Numbered from the stretch's first letter, positions 40,034 to 50,170 are shown. The stretch: DNA of 64,000 nt from Collimonas pratensis (GCF_001584185.1 NZ_CP013234.1:744001-808000); one strand, 5' to 3'. Made by a program: numbers and translations. The notes: generated by a model not told the origin, from the sequence alone.

Positions 40034-40456
40034 ATGCCGATTTATGCGTATCGCTGCGAAGCCTGTGGTTTTGCCAAAGATGTGCTGCAAAAGATGTCCG
40101 ATGAGCCGCTGACGGTTTGCCCGTCCTGCAGCAAAGCCGAATTCAAGAAACAAGTGACTGCCGCCGGCTTCCAGCTGAAGGGCAGCGGCTGGTATGTCAC
40201 CGATTTCCGTGGCGGCGCCGGGGCGACTGTGCCGCCGGCAGGTGCAGCGGAGCCGGCGGCGCCCGCGGGTACCGTGGTCACTGCGCCGGCGACGACTGCG
40301 GCCGCCGCCGGTTCGGCAGCGCCTGCCGCCAGCAGCCCGCGCCGGCAGCAGCCAGCACCAGTGCAGCCGGCAGCAGTTCCGGCGGCACGGCAGCGGCAAG
40401 CTGAGGCGGTCTACTTAGTCAACGAGTTGAACCCGGCGCGGCTGCATTGCAGCTGA
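40034..40456 (+). CDS. FmdB-family zinc-ribbon protein, 3' end probably frameshifted
   Basis: 140 residues as read. The zinc ribbon is in YRCEACGF and VCPSCS near the N-terminus, with FQLKGSGWYVTDFRGG after it, as usual for the family. From about residue 100 the reading changes from Ala/Ser-rich to an atypical Arg/Gln-rich tail ending RLHCS. In the frame that would result from one lost base near 40334-40338, the tail reads AAGSSSGGTAAAS and stops at 40404, which looks like normal family ends. Role unknown; probably regulatory. Confidence 0.8.
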   Translation: MPIYAYRCEACGFAKDVLQKMSDEPLTVCPSCSKAEFKKQVTAAGFQLKGSGWYVTDFRGGAGATVPPAGAAEPAAPAGTVVTAPATTAAAAGSAAPAASSPRRQQPAPVQPAAVPAARQRQAEAVYLVNELNPARLHCS

Positions 40457-40474
40457 CGTCCGACAAAGAAAGCC

Positions 40475-41125
40475 ATGCGTAAATATTTCATCACCGGTCT
40501 ACTGGTTCTCGTGCCTCTGGCAATCACGCTGTGGGTGCTGAACCTGATCATTGGCACGATGGACCAGTCGCTACTTCTGTTGCCTGAGCAATGGCGGCCG
40601 AAGGCTTTGCTGGGCCACGATATTCCAGGCCTTGGCACCATCCTGACCCTGCTGGTGATTTTCCTGACCGGCCTGGCGACGCGCAACTTCATCGGCCGCC
40701 AGATCGTCCAGGTATGGGAAGCGGTGCTGACGCGGATTCCGGTGGTCAGCTCGATCTATTCCAGCGTCAAGCAAGTCTCGGACACCTTGTTTTCGTCCTC
40801 CGGCAATGCCTTCCGCAAAGCCTTGCTGGTGCAGTATCCGCGCCAGGGATCGTGGACCATTGCGTTCCTGACCGGGATTCCGGGCGGCGACGTCAAGAAT
40901 CACCTGGCCGGCGATTACGTCAGCGTCTATGTGCCGACCACGCCGAATCCGACTTCGGGCTTCTTCCTGATGCTGCCGCGCGCCGACACCATCGAACTCG
41001 ACATGAGCGTCGACGAAGCCCTGAAGTATATTGTTTCAATGGGCGTGGTTGCGCCGGAGCAGCTGGCCGGCAGGAAGCTGGTGGTCGATTCGCCGCCGGG
41101 AACCGGACCCAAGCCCGGCGCATAG
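40475..41125 (+). CDS. DUF502 inner-membrane protein
   Basis: 216 residues with two N-terminal membrane segments (YFITGLLVLVPLAITLWVLNLI and a second near 55-75) and a conserved soluble part (RIPVVSSIYSSVKQVSDTLF, FVSVYVPTTPNPTSGFF-like). The family is widespread with no known activity. It lies between fmdB and aspS on one strand, a common order in Burkholderiales. Confidence 0.88.
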   Translation: MRKYFITGLLVLVPLAITLWVLNLIIGTMDQSLLLLPEQWRPKALLGHDIPGLGTILTLLVIFLTGLATRNFIGRQIVQVWEAVLTRIPVVSSIYSSVKQVSDTLFSSSGNAFRKALLVQYPRQGSWTIAFLTGIPGGDVKNHLAGDYVSVYVPTTPNPTSGFFLMLPRADTIELDMSVDEALKYIVSMGVVAPEQLAGRKLVVDSPPGTGPKPGA

Positions 41126-41213
41126 AATAAGCAAGCGCTGCCGAGCCCTGCGCTGCAAGCATCAACATTAATTTAAAACATCCGTACAACATCTGAACTG
41201 CGAAAAACTGAAT

Positions 41214-43016
41214 ATGTCCATGCGAACCCAATACTGCGGCCTCACTACTGAGGTACTTCTCGGCCAAACCGTCAGCCTGTGCGGCTGGGTGCATCGTCGT
41301 CGCGATCATGGCGGCGTCATCTTCATCGATCTGCGCGACCGCGAAGGCTTGGTGCAGGTCGTGTGCGATCCAGACCGCGCCGAAGTATTCAAGAACGCAG
41401 AAGCGGTACGCAACGAATTCTGCCTGCGCATCACCGGCGTGGTGCGCTTGCGCCCTGACGGCACCGGCAACAGCAACCTGAAGTCCGGCAAGATCGAAGT
41501 GCTGGCGCATGAGCTGGAAGTGCTGAACCCGTCGATCACGCCGCCATTCCAGCTGGACGACGACAACCTGTCGGAAACTACCCGCCTGACGCACCGCGTG
41601 CTGGACCTGCGTCGCCCGCAGATGCAAAACAACCTGCGCCTGCGTTACAAGGTGACGATGGAAGTGCGCAAGTTCCTGGACGCCAACGGCTTCATCGATA
41701 TCGAAACGCCGATGCTGACCAAGTCGACCCCGGAAGGCGCACGCGACTACCTGGTGCCATCGCGTGTCAACGCCGGCCATTTCTTCGCGTTGCCGCAATC
41801 GCCGCAGTTGTTCAAGCAGTTGCTGATGGTGGCCAACTTCGACCGTTACTACCAGATCGTGAAATGCTTCCGCGATGAAGATCTGCGTGCTGACCGCCAA
41901 CCGGAATTCACCCAGATCGACTGCGAAACTTCTTTCATGTCGGAACAGGAAATCCGCGACATGTTCGAAGGCATGATCCGCCTGGTGTTCAAGAACGCAC
42001 TGGATATCGACCTGCCTAACCCGTTCCCGGTCATGGACTTCGCTACAGCGATGACGCTGTACGGTTCGGACAAGCCGGACATGCGCGTCAAGCTGGCCTT
42101 CACCGATCTCACCGCAGTGATGAAAGACGTCGACTTCAAGGTCTTCGCCGGAGCCGCCAACATGGAGAACGGCCGCGTGGTCGGCCTGCGCGTCCCGGGC
42201 GGGGCAGCAATGCCGCGTTCGGAAATCGATGCCTACACGCAGTTCGTCGCCATCTACGGCGCCAAGGGCCTGGCTTACATCAAGGTCAACGAAAAGGCCA
42301 ACGGCCGCGACGGTCTGCAATCGCCGATCGTCAAGAACCTGCACGATGCCGCGCTGGCGCAGATCCTGGAACAGACCGGCGCGCAAGACGGCGACCTGAT
42401 TTTCTTCGGCGCCGACAAAGCCAAGGTGGTCAACGATGCCATCGGCGCCCTGCGCGTCAAGATCGGCCACAGCGAGTTCGGCAAGAAGGCCGGCCTGTTC
42501 GACGACACTTGGCGTCCGCTGTGGGTGGTCGACTTCCCGATGTTCGAATACGACGAAGACAGCGGCCGCTGGAATGCCTTGCACCATCCGTTCACATCGC
42601 CGAAAGACGGCCACGAAGATTTCATCGAAACCGATCCGGGCAAGGCCATCGCCAAGGCCTACGACATGGTCTTGAACGGCTGGGAACTGGGCGGCGGTTC
42701 GATCCGTATCCACCGCGCCGAAGTGCAGAGCAAGGTGTTCCGTGCCCTGAATATCGGCGCCGAAGAAGCACAGCTGAAATTCGGCTTCCTGCTCGACGCC
42801 TTGCAGTACGGCGCGCCTCCGCATGGCGGCCTGGCTTTCGGCCTGGACCGTATCGTCACCATGATGTGCGGCGCCGAGTCGATCCGCGACGTCATCGCCT
42901 TCCCGAAGACCCAGCGCGCGCAATGCCTGTTGACGCAAGCGCCGTCGGAAGTCGACGAAAAGCAATTGAAAGAATTGCATATCCGCCTGCGTACGCCAGA
43001 AGCGAAAGTAGTCTGA
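41214..43016 (+). CDS. aspS: Aspartyl-tRNA synthetase AspS
   Basis: 600 residues, class II synthetase. The N-terminal OB-fold anticodon-binding domain ([20 protein letters not shown]) is followed by motif 2 ([18 protein letters not shown]), the bacterial GAD insertion (about 290-400) and motif 3 ([13 protein letters not shown]). It charges tRNA-Asp; whether it also charges tRNA-Asn cannot be decided by eye. Followed by a clear terminator. Confidence 0.97.
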   Translation: MSMRTQYCGLTTEVLLGQTVSLCGWVHRRRDHGGVIFIDLRDREGLVQVVCDPDRAEVFKNAEAVRNEFCLRITGVVRLRPDGTGNSNLKSGKIEVLAHELEVLNPSITPPFQLDDDNLSETTRLTHRVLDLRRPQMQNNLRLRYKVTMEVRKFLDANGFIDIETPMLTKSTPEGARDYLVPSRVNAGHFFALPQSPQLFKQLLMVANFDRYYQIVKCFRDEDLRADRQPEFTQIDCETSFMSEQEIRDMFEGMIRLVFKNALDIDLPNPFPVMDFATAMTLYGSDKPDMRVKLAFTDLTAVMKDVDFKVFAGAANMENGRVVGLRVPGGAAMPRSEIDAYTQFVAIYGAKGLAYIKVNEKANGRDGLQSPIVKNLHDAALAQILEQTGAQDGDLIFFGADKAKVVNDAIGALRVKIGHSEFGKKAGLFDDTWRPLWVVDFPMFEYDEDSGRWNALHHPFTSPKDGHEDFIETDPGKAIAKAYDMVLNGWELGGGSIRIHRAEVQSKVFRALNIGAEEAQLKFGFLLDALQYGAPPHGGLAFGLDRIVTMMCGAESIRDVIAFPKTQRAQCLLTQAPSEVDEKQLKELHIRLRTPEAKVV

Positions 43017-43039
43017 TTTTCAGAGACAAAGCAGTCATT

Positions 43040-43067
43040 AAAAAGCGCGGTTTTCCGCGCTTTTTTT
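43040..43067 (+). terminator. Terminator of aspS
   Basis: GCGCGG (43045-43050) and CCGCGC (43055-43060) with a TTTT loop, preceded by AAAAA and followed by seven T. Confidence 0.9.
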
Positions 43068-43249
43068 ACGCCTCCCGAAACCGGTTTATAGTAGTGCTTT
43101 GCGTAGACCGGCTCATTGCAGCACAACCTTGCCCAGCCTGCTAAGCGTGGCCGGCCACTCAGCCGCTGGCGGCGGTGGTGTAGCATGGCTGGCATGATCT
43201 TGCGCTTGCCGGATTACGCTGACGCAACCTCATTTTTTTGCTTATTTGC

Positions 43250-43711
43250 ATGTATAAAATTCCCGAATCGGTATTGGTGGTTATTTACACGGAAGACTTG
43301 CAGGTGTTGTTGATGCAGCGCGCCGACAAGCTGGATTACTGGCAGTCGGTGACCGGGTCCAAGGATTTCCCCGAGGAAGCGCTTGCAGCGACAGCAAGCC
43401 GTGAAGTACAGGAAGAAACCGGCATCGTGATCGCCGACGGCGGCGGCGTGCCGGCCGCCAACCTGAGCGACTGGCGGGTGGCGAATATCTACGAAATTTA
43501 TCCGGTGTGGCGCCATCGCTATGCGCCGGGCGTGATCAAGAATACCGAGCACGTGTTTGGCTTGCTGGTGCCGGCTGGCATCCCGGTTACGCTGGCGCCG
43601 CGCGAGCATTTGCAATACAAGTGGCTGCCTTACCGCGAGGCCGCCGATGCGTGTTTTTCGCCGTCCAACGCCGAGGCTATCCTGCAATTGCCGCATCACC
43701 TTGAACAGTAA
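43250..43711 (+). CDS. nudB: Dihydroneopterin triphosphate diphosphatase NudB (NUDIX)
   Basis: 153 residues. The Nudix box is GSKDFPEEALAATASREVQE plus ETGI. The N-terminus YKIPESVLVVIY and the WRHRYAPGVIKNTEH stretch are typical of NudB, which removes pyrophosphate from dihydroneopterin triphosphate in folate synthesis. Start MYKIPES at 43250 is preferred over 43238. It lies 12 bp before the EEP-family gene. Confidence 0.92.
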   Translation: MYKIPESVLVVIYTEDLQVLLMQRADKLDYWQSVTGSKDFPEEALAATASREVQEETGIVIADGGGVPAANLSDWRVANIYEIYPVWRHRYAPGVIKNTEHVFGLLVPAGIPVTLAPREHLQYKWLPYREAADACFSPSNAEAILQLPHHLEQ

Positions 43712-43723
43712 GCCGTATCCTCC

Positions 43724-44530
43724 ATGAAACTGCGCATCGCAACCTACAACATCCACAAGGGCGTTTCCTCGCTCGGCAGCCGGCCGCGAGTGCACGCCCT
43801 GAAGCAGGCGCTGGCGCGAATGCAGGCCGACGTGTTCTTCCTGCAGGAAGTGCAGGGACGGCACGACTTGCTGGCGGCGCGCCACGCCGCGCACTGGCCG
43901 GAGCAGCCGCAGCATGATTTCCTGGCTGGCGATTCGCATCACGCCGCTTACGGCATGAACGCCGTCTACGATCACGGCCATCATGGCAACGCCTTGCTGA
44001 GCCGTTTCGAAATCGCTTCGCAAAGCAACCAGGATGTCTCCGACCATGCCTACGAGGCGCGCGGCATCCTGCATTGCGTCCTGAAAACCCCGACCGTCGA
44101 TGTCCACTGCTATGTGGTGCACCTGGGCTTGTTCGGCGGCGGCCGGCGCCGCCAGACCGCGGCCCTGATCGAAGCGGTGCGCAGTTCTTCTCCGCCGGAT
44201 GCGCCGCTGATCATCGCCGGCGATTTCAACGACTGGGGCAATCGCCTGAGCGATTTTCTGCGGGCGCGGCTGGATGTGACCGAAATATTCGATGAGCGCA
44301 TCGCCAGCGCCGGCATGATGCAAGGCGTCGGCTCCTACCTGCGGCAGCTGATAGGACGCACGCCCAAGCTGAAGCCGGCGCGGACTTTTCCCGCCGCCTT
44401 TCCATGGCTGCGGCTGGACCGGATTTATCTGCGCGGCTTTACGGTAGAATCGGCGGAAGTCCTGCACGGTGCGGAATGGGCAAAACTGTCGGACCACGCG
44501 CCTATCGTAGCGACGCTCAGATTGCGTTAA
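43724..44530 (+). CDS. Endonuclease/exonuclease/phosphatase (EEP) family protein
   Basis: 268 residues. Metal-site motifs: ATYNIHKG near the N-terminus, VFFLQEVQG, AGDFNDWG and the C-terminal SDHAPIVATL. The fold covers DNases and phosphodiesterases acting on lipids. Its constant place before clsB suggests a role in phospholipid metabolism, which is inference. Confidence 0.88.
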   Translation: MKLRIATYNIHKGVSSLGSRPRVHALKQALARMQADVFFLQEVQGRHDLLAARHAAHWPEQPQHDFLAGDSHHAAYGMNAVYDHGHHGNALLSRFEIASQSNQDVSDHAYEARGILHCVLKTPTVDVHCYVVHLGLFGGGRRRQTAALIEAVRSSSPPDAPLIIAGDFNDWGNRLSDFLRARLDVTEIFDERIASAGMMQGVGSYLRQLIGRTPKLKPARTFPAAFPWLRLDRIYLRGFTVESAEVLHGAEWAKLSDHAPIVATLRLR

Positions 44531-44615
44531 ACACCGTCGCCTGCGCCGGCTTCAACCATGATTTCAGAAAGATCGTCCGCATGCCGTTTCTCTTCTTGTT
44601 CGCTTTTTCCATTGC

Positions 44616-45779
44616 ATGCGCGCGGTAAGCTTCAGCGCGGATAATCACATCACGCTGCTGCACAATGGCGCCGCCTTTTTCCCGGCGCTGATTGCCGCGA
44701 TCGATGCCGCCCGCGTCGAAATTTACCTGGAAACCTACATCTTCGCCGCCGACGCCACCGCAGACTCGGTGCAGCAAGCGCTGACGCGCGCGGCGCAGCG
44801 CGGTGTCACCGTGCGCGTGATCACCGACTGGCTCGGCAGCGGCCGCGTGCGCTCGCTGTCGCTGCAACAGGAATTCGAGGCCAGCGGCGTCATGTATCGC
44901 GCTTTCAACCCGTGGTTCCGGCGCGGCGTCGCCAGGATGCATCGCAAGATGTGCGTGGTCGACCGCCACATCAGCTTTGTCGGTGGCTTGAATATCATCG
45001 ACGACATGGTCTCCGATGACGATTTACGTCTGCCGCTGCCGGCGCCGCGCTGGGATTTTGCGGTGAGCATCAGCGGTCCGCTGGTGGCCACCATCCATCT
45101 TGAACTGGAAGCGCAATGGCTGCGGCTGGGCGAAATGAAATTGCTGGCGCGCCTGCAGCAATTCAAGCGCAGCCGTATCCGGCGCCCAGGCGATGCCCAC
45201 GGACCGGCGCTGGCCGGCCTGGTGCTGCGCGATAACCTGCGCAACCGCCGCACCATCCAGCGCGCCTATCTGCAGGCGTTGGGACATGCGCGCCAAAGCG
45301 CCTTGCTGACCAGTCCTTATTTTGCCCCCGGCCGGAAATTGCGACGCGGGCTGGAGGAGGCTGCCCGGCGCGGGGTCGAAGTCACCTTGCTGCTGGGAGT
45401 AGGCCACTATCGGCTGCAGGATGCGGTGAGCCAGTCTTATTATCCGAAACTGATGAAGGCCGGCGTCAAGATTGTGGAATACCGCAAGACCACGCTGCAC
45501 GCCAAGGTGGCGGTGGTTGACGAACACTGGGCCACTGTCGGCTCCAGCAATTTCGACGGCTTGAGCCTGCTGGTGAACCAGGAAGCCAATGTGGTGATCA
45601 GGGATGCTGATTTTTCCCGGGCATTGCGGCAGCAGATAGAGATCGGCATCGCCGACGGCGATGCCGTCGCCGTCGATGCCTTCGACAACCTGTCATGGCA
45701 GGCGCGTGCCTGGCACGGCACGGCTTTTTTCCTGTATCGCTTGCTGATGCGGGTGATCACCATCGGCAACCGCGAATGA
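44616..45779 (+). CDS. clsB: Cardiolipin synthase ClsB (two phospholipase D motifs)
   Basis: 387 residues. The two HKD motifs are HRKMCVVDRHISFVGG and HAKVAVVDEHWATVGSSN. No N-terminal membrane segments are seen, as in ClsB. It makes cardiolipin from phosphatidylglycerol, or phosphatidylglycerol from phosphatidylethanolamine and glycerol. It starts 85 bp after the EEP gene. Confidence 0.92.
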   Translation: MRAVSFSADNHITLLHNGAAFFPALIAAIDAARVEIYLETYIFAADATADSVQQALTRAAQRGVTVRVITDWLGSGRVRSLSLQQEFEASGVMYRAFNPWFRRGVARMHRKMCVVDRHISFVGGLNIIDDMVSDDDLRLPLPAPRWDFAVSISGPLVATIHLELEAQWLRLGEMKLLARLQQFKRSRIRRPGDAHGPALAGLVLRDNLRNRRTIQRAYLQALGHARQSALLTSPYFAPGRKLRRGLEEAARRGVEVTLLLGVGHYRLQDAVSQSYYPKLMKAGVKIVEYRKTTLHAKVAVVDEHWATVGSSNFDGLSLLVNQEANVVIRDADFSRALRQQIEIGIADGDAVAVDAFDNLSWQARAWHGTAFFLYRLLMRVITIGNRE

Positions 45780-45870
45780 GCGCGGCTTGCTCGCACTGAG
45801 CCCAACCGCCGAAATGAAACGGGCCGCAGCAGATGATGCAGCGGCCCACATTGCCGGCAACTACGATCAG

Positions 45871-46596
45871 CTAGATCTGCACCCAGGCGCCCTTGAACAC
45901 GATAGGTCCGGTCGGGCCGTTGGGATTCGGTGAGCCGCCCTTCGGTTCCAGCGTCACCGCCAGCAGCGGTATCGACTGCGGCGTGGCGTTGGCCGGCAAT
46001 GGCAGGCTGACGCTGCCGTCGGCCGCCAGCAGGCCGAGCGAACGCGGCGGGCCTTCCTTAGGTACTGCCCACAGCTCCAGGCTCTTGTCGGCTGCAATCG
46101 CTTGCGGTGCGACCAGCTTGACGGTCAGGCGGCCGCCGGGCGCATCGCCGGTCACCACGGCAATCGGCTGCGCCTGATCGTTGCTCAGCATGGCGATATA
46201 CGAGGCTGGCGCCGGTGCCGGCAGCGGCTGCTGTTGCCGGGTCAGCAGCAGCGAGGTCAGGATCAGGGCTGCGGCGGTGGAGAACATGCCCAGGCCGCGC
46301 CAGAAGCTGATGTCTTCGCGCAGCTCGAACCAGAAGGAGCGCTGGCGTTGCGGCTTGCTGGACAGGCCAAGCTTGGCTTCTATCGCCGGCCAGACTGCTG
46401 CCGGCGGCGGCACCGGCGGCGCAAGTTCGGCCAGCGGATGCAGCCGGTCCTGCCATTCGGCTACAGCCAGGCGCAAGCCATCATGGCGCCGCAGCAGGCT
46501 CTCGAAACGGCGGCGCGCGCCGCCCTTGAGCGTGCCCAATACGTATTCGGCCGCTAGCTTGTTTACCAGGCCAGGATTGTTGTGGATCTCCATCAA
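45871..46596 (-). CDS. Anti-sigma factor (RskA-type)
   Basis: 241 residues. The cytoplasmic anti-sigma domain (about 1-90; AAEYVLGTLKGGARRRFESLL) is followed by one membrane segment (GLGMFSTAAALILTSLLL) and a periplasmic RskA domain (VKLVAPQAIAADKSLELWAVPKEG). No zinc-binding HxxxCxxC motif is seen. It is expected to hold its sigma factor inactive at the membrane. Its start overlaps the sigma stop by ATGA. Confidence 0.9.
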   Translation of the reverse strand: MMEIHNNPGLVNKLAAEYVLGTLKGGARRRFESLLRRHDGLRLAVAEWQDRLHPLAELAPPVPPPAAVWPAIEAKLGLSSKPQRQRSFWFELREDISFWRGLGMFSTAAALILTSLLLTRQQQPLPAPAPASYIAMLSNDQAQPIAVVTGDAPGGRLTVKLVAPQAIAADKSLELWAVPKEGPPRSLGLLAADGSVSLPLPANATPQSIPLLAVTLEPKGGSPNPNGPTGPIVFKGAWVQI

Positions 46597-47177
46597 ATGC
46601 TCCCCAGCGTGCCAAGGCAGGCCTTGAGGCGTTCCAGGCCGCGCCTGATCCAGGTCTTGACGGTGCCGACCGGCAGTTTCATCTGTGCCGCGACTTCGCT
46701 ATGCGACAGGTCGTGATAGAAGGACAGGGCAATGGCTTGCCGGTGCAAGCCCTCCAGCCGCCCCAGGCATGCCGCTAGCGCCTTCGCGTCAGCGCTGAGT
46801 TGCAGCGCTTCCAGCGGCGTCGGGTCAGCGCTTTCCATGGCGTTCATGACTTCCTTGTCGAAGGTGTCGGCATCGATCTCGACGGCGCTGTCGTTACGGC
46901 GCAGGAAATCGAAGGCCTTGTTGCGCACGATGGTGGTCATCCAGGTCATCGGGGCCGCCAGGCTGGCCTGGTAGCTGTCGGCGTTGTTCCAGACGTTGAC
47001 GAAACTTTCCTGCAGGACCTCTTCTGCCCACTCGCGCTTAACTAGTATACGCAGCGCGAAGCCAAACAGTTTCGGAGAAGTTGCGTCATAGAGAGCGCGA
47101 AAGGCGGCGGCGTCCTTGCGCACGACTGCAGCAAGCCAGATCTTCAGTTGTTCCGGTTGCAAGTCTTTGGATGGCAA
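46593..47177 (-). CDS. ECF sigma factor (SigK-like)
   Basis: 194 residues. Region 2 (AFRALYDATSPKLFGFALRI, WNNADSY) and region 4 (DLSHSEVAAQMKLPVGTVKTWIRR) are present. It pairs with the RskA-type anti-sigma encoded next to it, so it should respond to an envelope or redox signal. Target promoters were not found. Confidence 0.92.
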   Translation of the reverse strand: MPSKDLQPEQLKIWLAAVVRKDAAAFRALYDATSPKLFGFALRILVKREWAEEVLQESFVNVWNNADSYQASLAAPMTWMTTIVRNKAFDFLRRNDSAVEIDADTFDKEVMNAMESADPTPLEALQLSADAKALAACLGRLEGLHRQAIALSFYHDLSHSEVAAQMKLPVGTVKTWIRRGLERLKACLGTLGSI

Positions 47178-47347
47178 TTCGACTTCCTTTTATGTGGACT
47201 CAGGTGCGTTCGCATTACCAGTGTGTCTTGGTTCTGTTGTCGCGCAACCAAGCAACTCTATCCGCAGATTACCGCATGGGAACTTGGGGCGCAACCTGCA
47301 AGCAGTGCTTGCATTGCTTCTTGTGCAATCGGCAGCTGGCTGCGGAC

Positions 47348-47376
47348 AAAAAAAGCCCGCTGACAAGTAGCGGGCT
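47348..47376 (-). terminator. Terminator of mscL
   Basis: Minus strand: AGCCCGCT (47354-47361) and AGCGGGCT (47369-47376) form an 8-bp stem followed on that strand by seven T (the A-run at 47348-47354). It may also act on the plus strand (TTTT at 47376). Confidence 0.85.
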
Positions 47377-47412
47377 TTTGGCTGCGGCTTTGTTGCTTGC
47401 TGCAGGATAGGT

Positions 47413-47823
47413 TTATTTCTTCAGGGAATCGCGGATCTCGCGCAGCAGCACGATATTTTCCGGATCGGCCGCAGGCGCAGGCGGGACTTCGCCGCGCAGC
47501 TTGTTGATGATGCGCACCATTTGGAAAATCACGAAAGCCAGGATGACGAAATTCAGGGCGATGGTGATGAAATTGCCGTAGGCCAGCACGGCGCCGGCTT
47601 TCTTTGCTTCGGCCAGGGGCAGGCCTGCAGCCTGGCCGTTCAGGGCGAAGTAGTGATTGGCAAAATCGAGGCCGCCGAAAATCTTGCCGACTACCGGCAT
47701 GATGATGTCCTGCACCAGTGAATCGACGATCTTGCCGAAAGCGCCGCCGATGATGACGCCGACCGCCAGATCCATCACATTGCCTTTGAGTGCAAAGGTC
47801 TTGAATTCTTGCATCATGCTCAT
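47413..47823 (-). CDS. mscL: Large-conductance mechanosensitive channel MscL
   Basis: 136 residues. The conserved first helix and pore segment [22 protein letters not shown] opens the protein, a second membrane helix is at [19 protein letters not shown], and a charged C-terminal bundle helix ends it. It releases solutes on sudden osmotic downshift. Confidence 0.95.
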   Translation of the reverse strand: MSMMQEFKTFALKGNVMDLAVGVIIGGAFGKIVDSLVQDIIMPVVGKIFGGLDFANHYFALNGQAAGLPLAEAKKAGAVLAYGNFITIALNFVILAFVIFQMVRIINKLRGEVPPAPAADPENIVLLREIRDSLKK

Positions 47824-48065
47824 ATCGCTATTTCTCCATACTAATGTTGACAGTCGGGAAGATACTGCGATCGCGACCGGATTAAAAGGACAAAATTGTC
47901 AATTCTTGTTATTTTCCACTATCTGTTCAGGATCGCACAGACTTGCTGCGGTGCAAGAATGACCATCTGACGGGAATTGTGCCAGATTTAACAGCATAAT
48001 CCACGTAATTAAGTGATTTTGTACTTGACTGTACGTATTTTCTTTAAAACAGTCTCCGGCTTCGA

Positions 48066-48071
48066 TATAAT
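48066..48071 (+). promoter_or_regulatory. Probable -10 box of petABC
   Basis: Perfect TATAAT 55 bp before the petA start. The -35 is weak (TTTAAA-like 17 bp upstream); a TTGACT lies further upstream at about 48025. The 303-bp region between mscL and petA (47824-48126) is AT-rich and holds no gene. Confidence 0.45.
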
Positions 48072-48126
48072 CTAGGGTTGCTAGAAGTTCCGTGCAATTT
48101 TCGTATTTTGACTGATTGGGGTTGGT

Positions 48127-48747
48127 ATGAGTATCGAAAAGCAGGTCGATTCCGGTCGGCGTGGTTTGCTCGTCGCTACATGCGCGGCGGGTGGAGTGGC
48201 CGGTCTGGCCACTGCGGGGGCTTTTGTGTCCACGTTCCAGCCGTCCGAGCGCGCGAAAGCAGCAGGAGCGCCAGTGGAAGTGGATATTTCCGGCATTAAA
48301 CCAGGCGAGATGCAAGTGTTCGAGTGGCGCGGTAAGCCCGTCTGGATCATGAAACGTACCCCCGAGCAACTAAAAGGGCTGGAACATACCGCCTCCGAAG
48401 TTGCCGATCCTGAGTCGCTCAAGCCCTACACCATGGACTTGCCCGACTATTGCAAGAACAAGTCGAACAACCGCGGCCACGTCGGCCACGAAGAAACCCT
48501 GGTGCTGGTCGGTATCTGTCCGCATCTGGGCTGCTCCCCATCTTCGAAATTCACGCCAGGCGCGCAGGCTTCGTTGCCGGACGACTGGCAAGGCGGCTTC
48601 CTTTGCCCTTGCCATGGTTCCACCTTCGACCTGGCCGGCCGTGTCTTCAAGAACAAGCCAGCGCCGAACAATCTCGATGTGCCACGCTACATGTACCTGT
48701 CCGATACCAAGATCGTCATTGGTAAAGACGAGAAAGGTGAGGCTTAA
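48127..48747 (+). CDS. petA: Ubiquinol-cytochrome c reductase Rieske iron-sulfur subunit PetA
   Basis: 206 residues. An N-terminal RR-containing hydrophobic anchor (SGRRGLLVATCAAGGVAGLA-like, about 11-35) is typical of Tat-exported Rieske proteins. The 2Fe-2S ligands are CPHLGC and CPCHGS. First subunit of the bc1 complex, which carries electrons from ubiquinol to cytochrome c and pumps protons. Confidence 0.97.
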   Translation: MSIEKQVDSGRRGLLVATCAAGGVAGLATAGAFVSTFQPSERAKAAGAPVEVDISGIKPGEMQVFEWRGKPVWIMKRTPEQLKGLEHTASEVADPESLKPYTMDLPDYCKNKSNNRGHVGHEETLVLVGICPHLGCSPSSKFTPGAQASLPDDWQGGFLCPCHGSTFDLAGRVFKNKPAPNNLDVPRYMYLSDTKIVIGKDEKGEA

Positions 48748-48750
48748 ACC

Positions 48751-50154
48751 ATGGCATTCCACGAAAAACAGCTGCCGGCCGATGCGCCCATCGCCGAGAA
48801 AGCCTTGAACTGGGTCGATGCGCGTTTCCCCGTGACTTCCACCTGGAAGGCGCATCTGTCGGAATACTACGCGCCTAAGAATTTCAACTTCTGGTACGCC
48901 TTCGGTTCGCTGGCGCTGCTGGTGCTGGTGATCCAGATCGTCACCGGCATCTTCCTGGTGATGCACTACAAGCCGGACGCTACCCTGGCCTTCGCCTCGG
49001 TGGAATACATCATGCGCGACGTGCCGTGGGGCTGGCTGGTGCGCTACATGCACTCGACCGGCGCTTCGGCCTTCTTCATCGTGGTCTACCTGCACATGGT
49101 GCGCGGCCTGCTGTACGGCTCGTACCGCAAACCGCGTGAACTGGTGTGGCTGTTCGGCGTCGGCATTTTCCTGTGCCTGATGGGCGAAGCCTTCATGGGC
49201 TATCTGCTGCCTTGGGGCCAGATGTCTTACTGGGGCGCGCAGGTGATTGTCAACCTGTTCGGCGCGATTCCTTTCATCGGCCCTGATCTGTCGCTGTGGA
49301 TCCGCGGCGACTACGTGGTGTCGGACGCCACGCTGAACCGCTTCTTCTCGTTCCATGTGATCGCGATTCCGCTGGTGCTGATCGGCCTGGTGGTGGCGCA
49401 TATCATCGCCCTGCACGAAGTCGGCTCGAACAATCCCGACGGCGTCGAGATCAAGGAAAAACTGGATGCCAAGGGCATACCGCTGGACGGCGTGCCTTTC
49501 CACCCTTACTACTCGGTGCATGACGTGATGGCGGTTGCTGTGTTCCTGATCGTCTTCAGCGCGGTGGTGTTCTTCGGCCCGGAAATGGGCGGCTACTTCC
49601 TCGAGTACAACAACTTCGTCCCGGCCGATTCGCTGAAGACGCCGCCGCATATCGCACCGGTCTGGTATTTCACGCCTTACTACTCGATCCTGCGCGCAGT
49701 GACTTCGGACTTCATCATTTACCTGCAAGCCGGCGTCGCCGCCTTTGTCGCGCTGCTGTGGCTGAAGTCGAAGCTGAGCGGCATCATCAAGATTGCCTCT
49801 ACCGTGATCGGCGTGGCCATCATCGGCGCCATGTTCATCTTCGACGCGAAGTTCTTCGGCGTGGTCCTGATGGGCGTCTCGGTCATGATCCTGGCCGGCC
49901 TGCCTTGGCTGGATCATTCCAATGTGAAGTCGATCCGCTATCGTCCGAGCTGGCACAAGTACATCTACATCCTGTTCGCGATCACGTTTGTGGTGCTGGG
50001 CTATCTCGGCGTGCAACCGCCGTCAGCTATCGGCGGCTATGTGTCGAAGGTCTGTACTTTCATCTACTTCGGCTTCTTCCTGCTGATGCCATGGTGGAGC
50101 GCCGCGGGTACGTTCAAGCCGGTGCCGGACCGTGTTGTTTATCACCCGCACTAA
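48751..50154 (+). CDS. petB: Cytochrome b subunit PetB
   Basis: 467 residues with eight membrane helices and an extra C-terminal helix (IYILFAITFVVLGYLGV). Heme-ligand histidines are in YMHSTGASAFF and VVYLHMVRG, then FHVIAIPL and VVAHIIALHE. The Qo-site PEWY motif reads PVWY here, a known variant in beta/gammaproteobacteria. It starts 3 bp after petA. Confidence 0.97.
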   Translation: MAFHEKQLPADAPIAEKALNWVDARFPVTSTWKAHLSEYYAPKNFNFWYAFGSLALLVLVIQIVTGIFLVMHYKPDATLAFASVEYIMRDVPWGWLVRYMHSTGASAFFIVVYLHMVRGLLYGSYRKPRELVWLFGVGIFLCLMGEAFMGYLLPWGQMSYWGAQVIVNLFGAIPFIGPDLSLWIRGDYVVSDATLNRFFSFHVIAIPLVLIGLVVAHIIALHEVGSNNPDGVEIKEKLDAKGIPLDGVPFHPYYSVHDVMAVAVFLIVFSAVVFFGPEMGGYFLEYNNFVPADSLKTPPHIAPVWYFTPYYSILRAVTSDFIIYLQAGVAAFVALLWLKSKLSGIIKIASTVIGVAIIGAMFIFDAKFFGVVLMGVSVMILAGLPWLDHSNVKSIRYRPSWHKYIYILFAITFVVLGYLGVQPPSAIGGYVSKVCTFIYFGFFLLMPWWSAAGTFKPVPDRVVYHPH

Positions 50155-50170
50155 GCCAGAGGATAAGAAC

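Noticed and set aside
40920..42980. 686-residue open frame antisense to aspS
   Set aside because: aspS has all class II motifs on the other strand; the antisense product has no recognisable features.
48370..50016. 548-residue open frame antisense to petA/petB
   Set aside because: A His/Asp/Gln-rich mirror of membrane-helix codons; petA and petB are certain.
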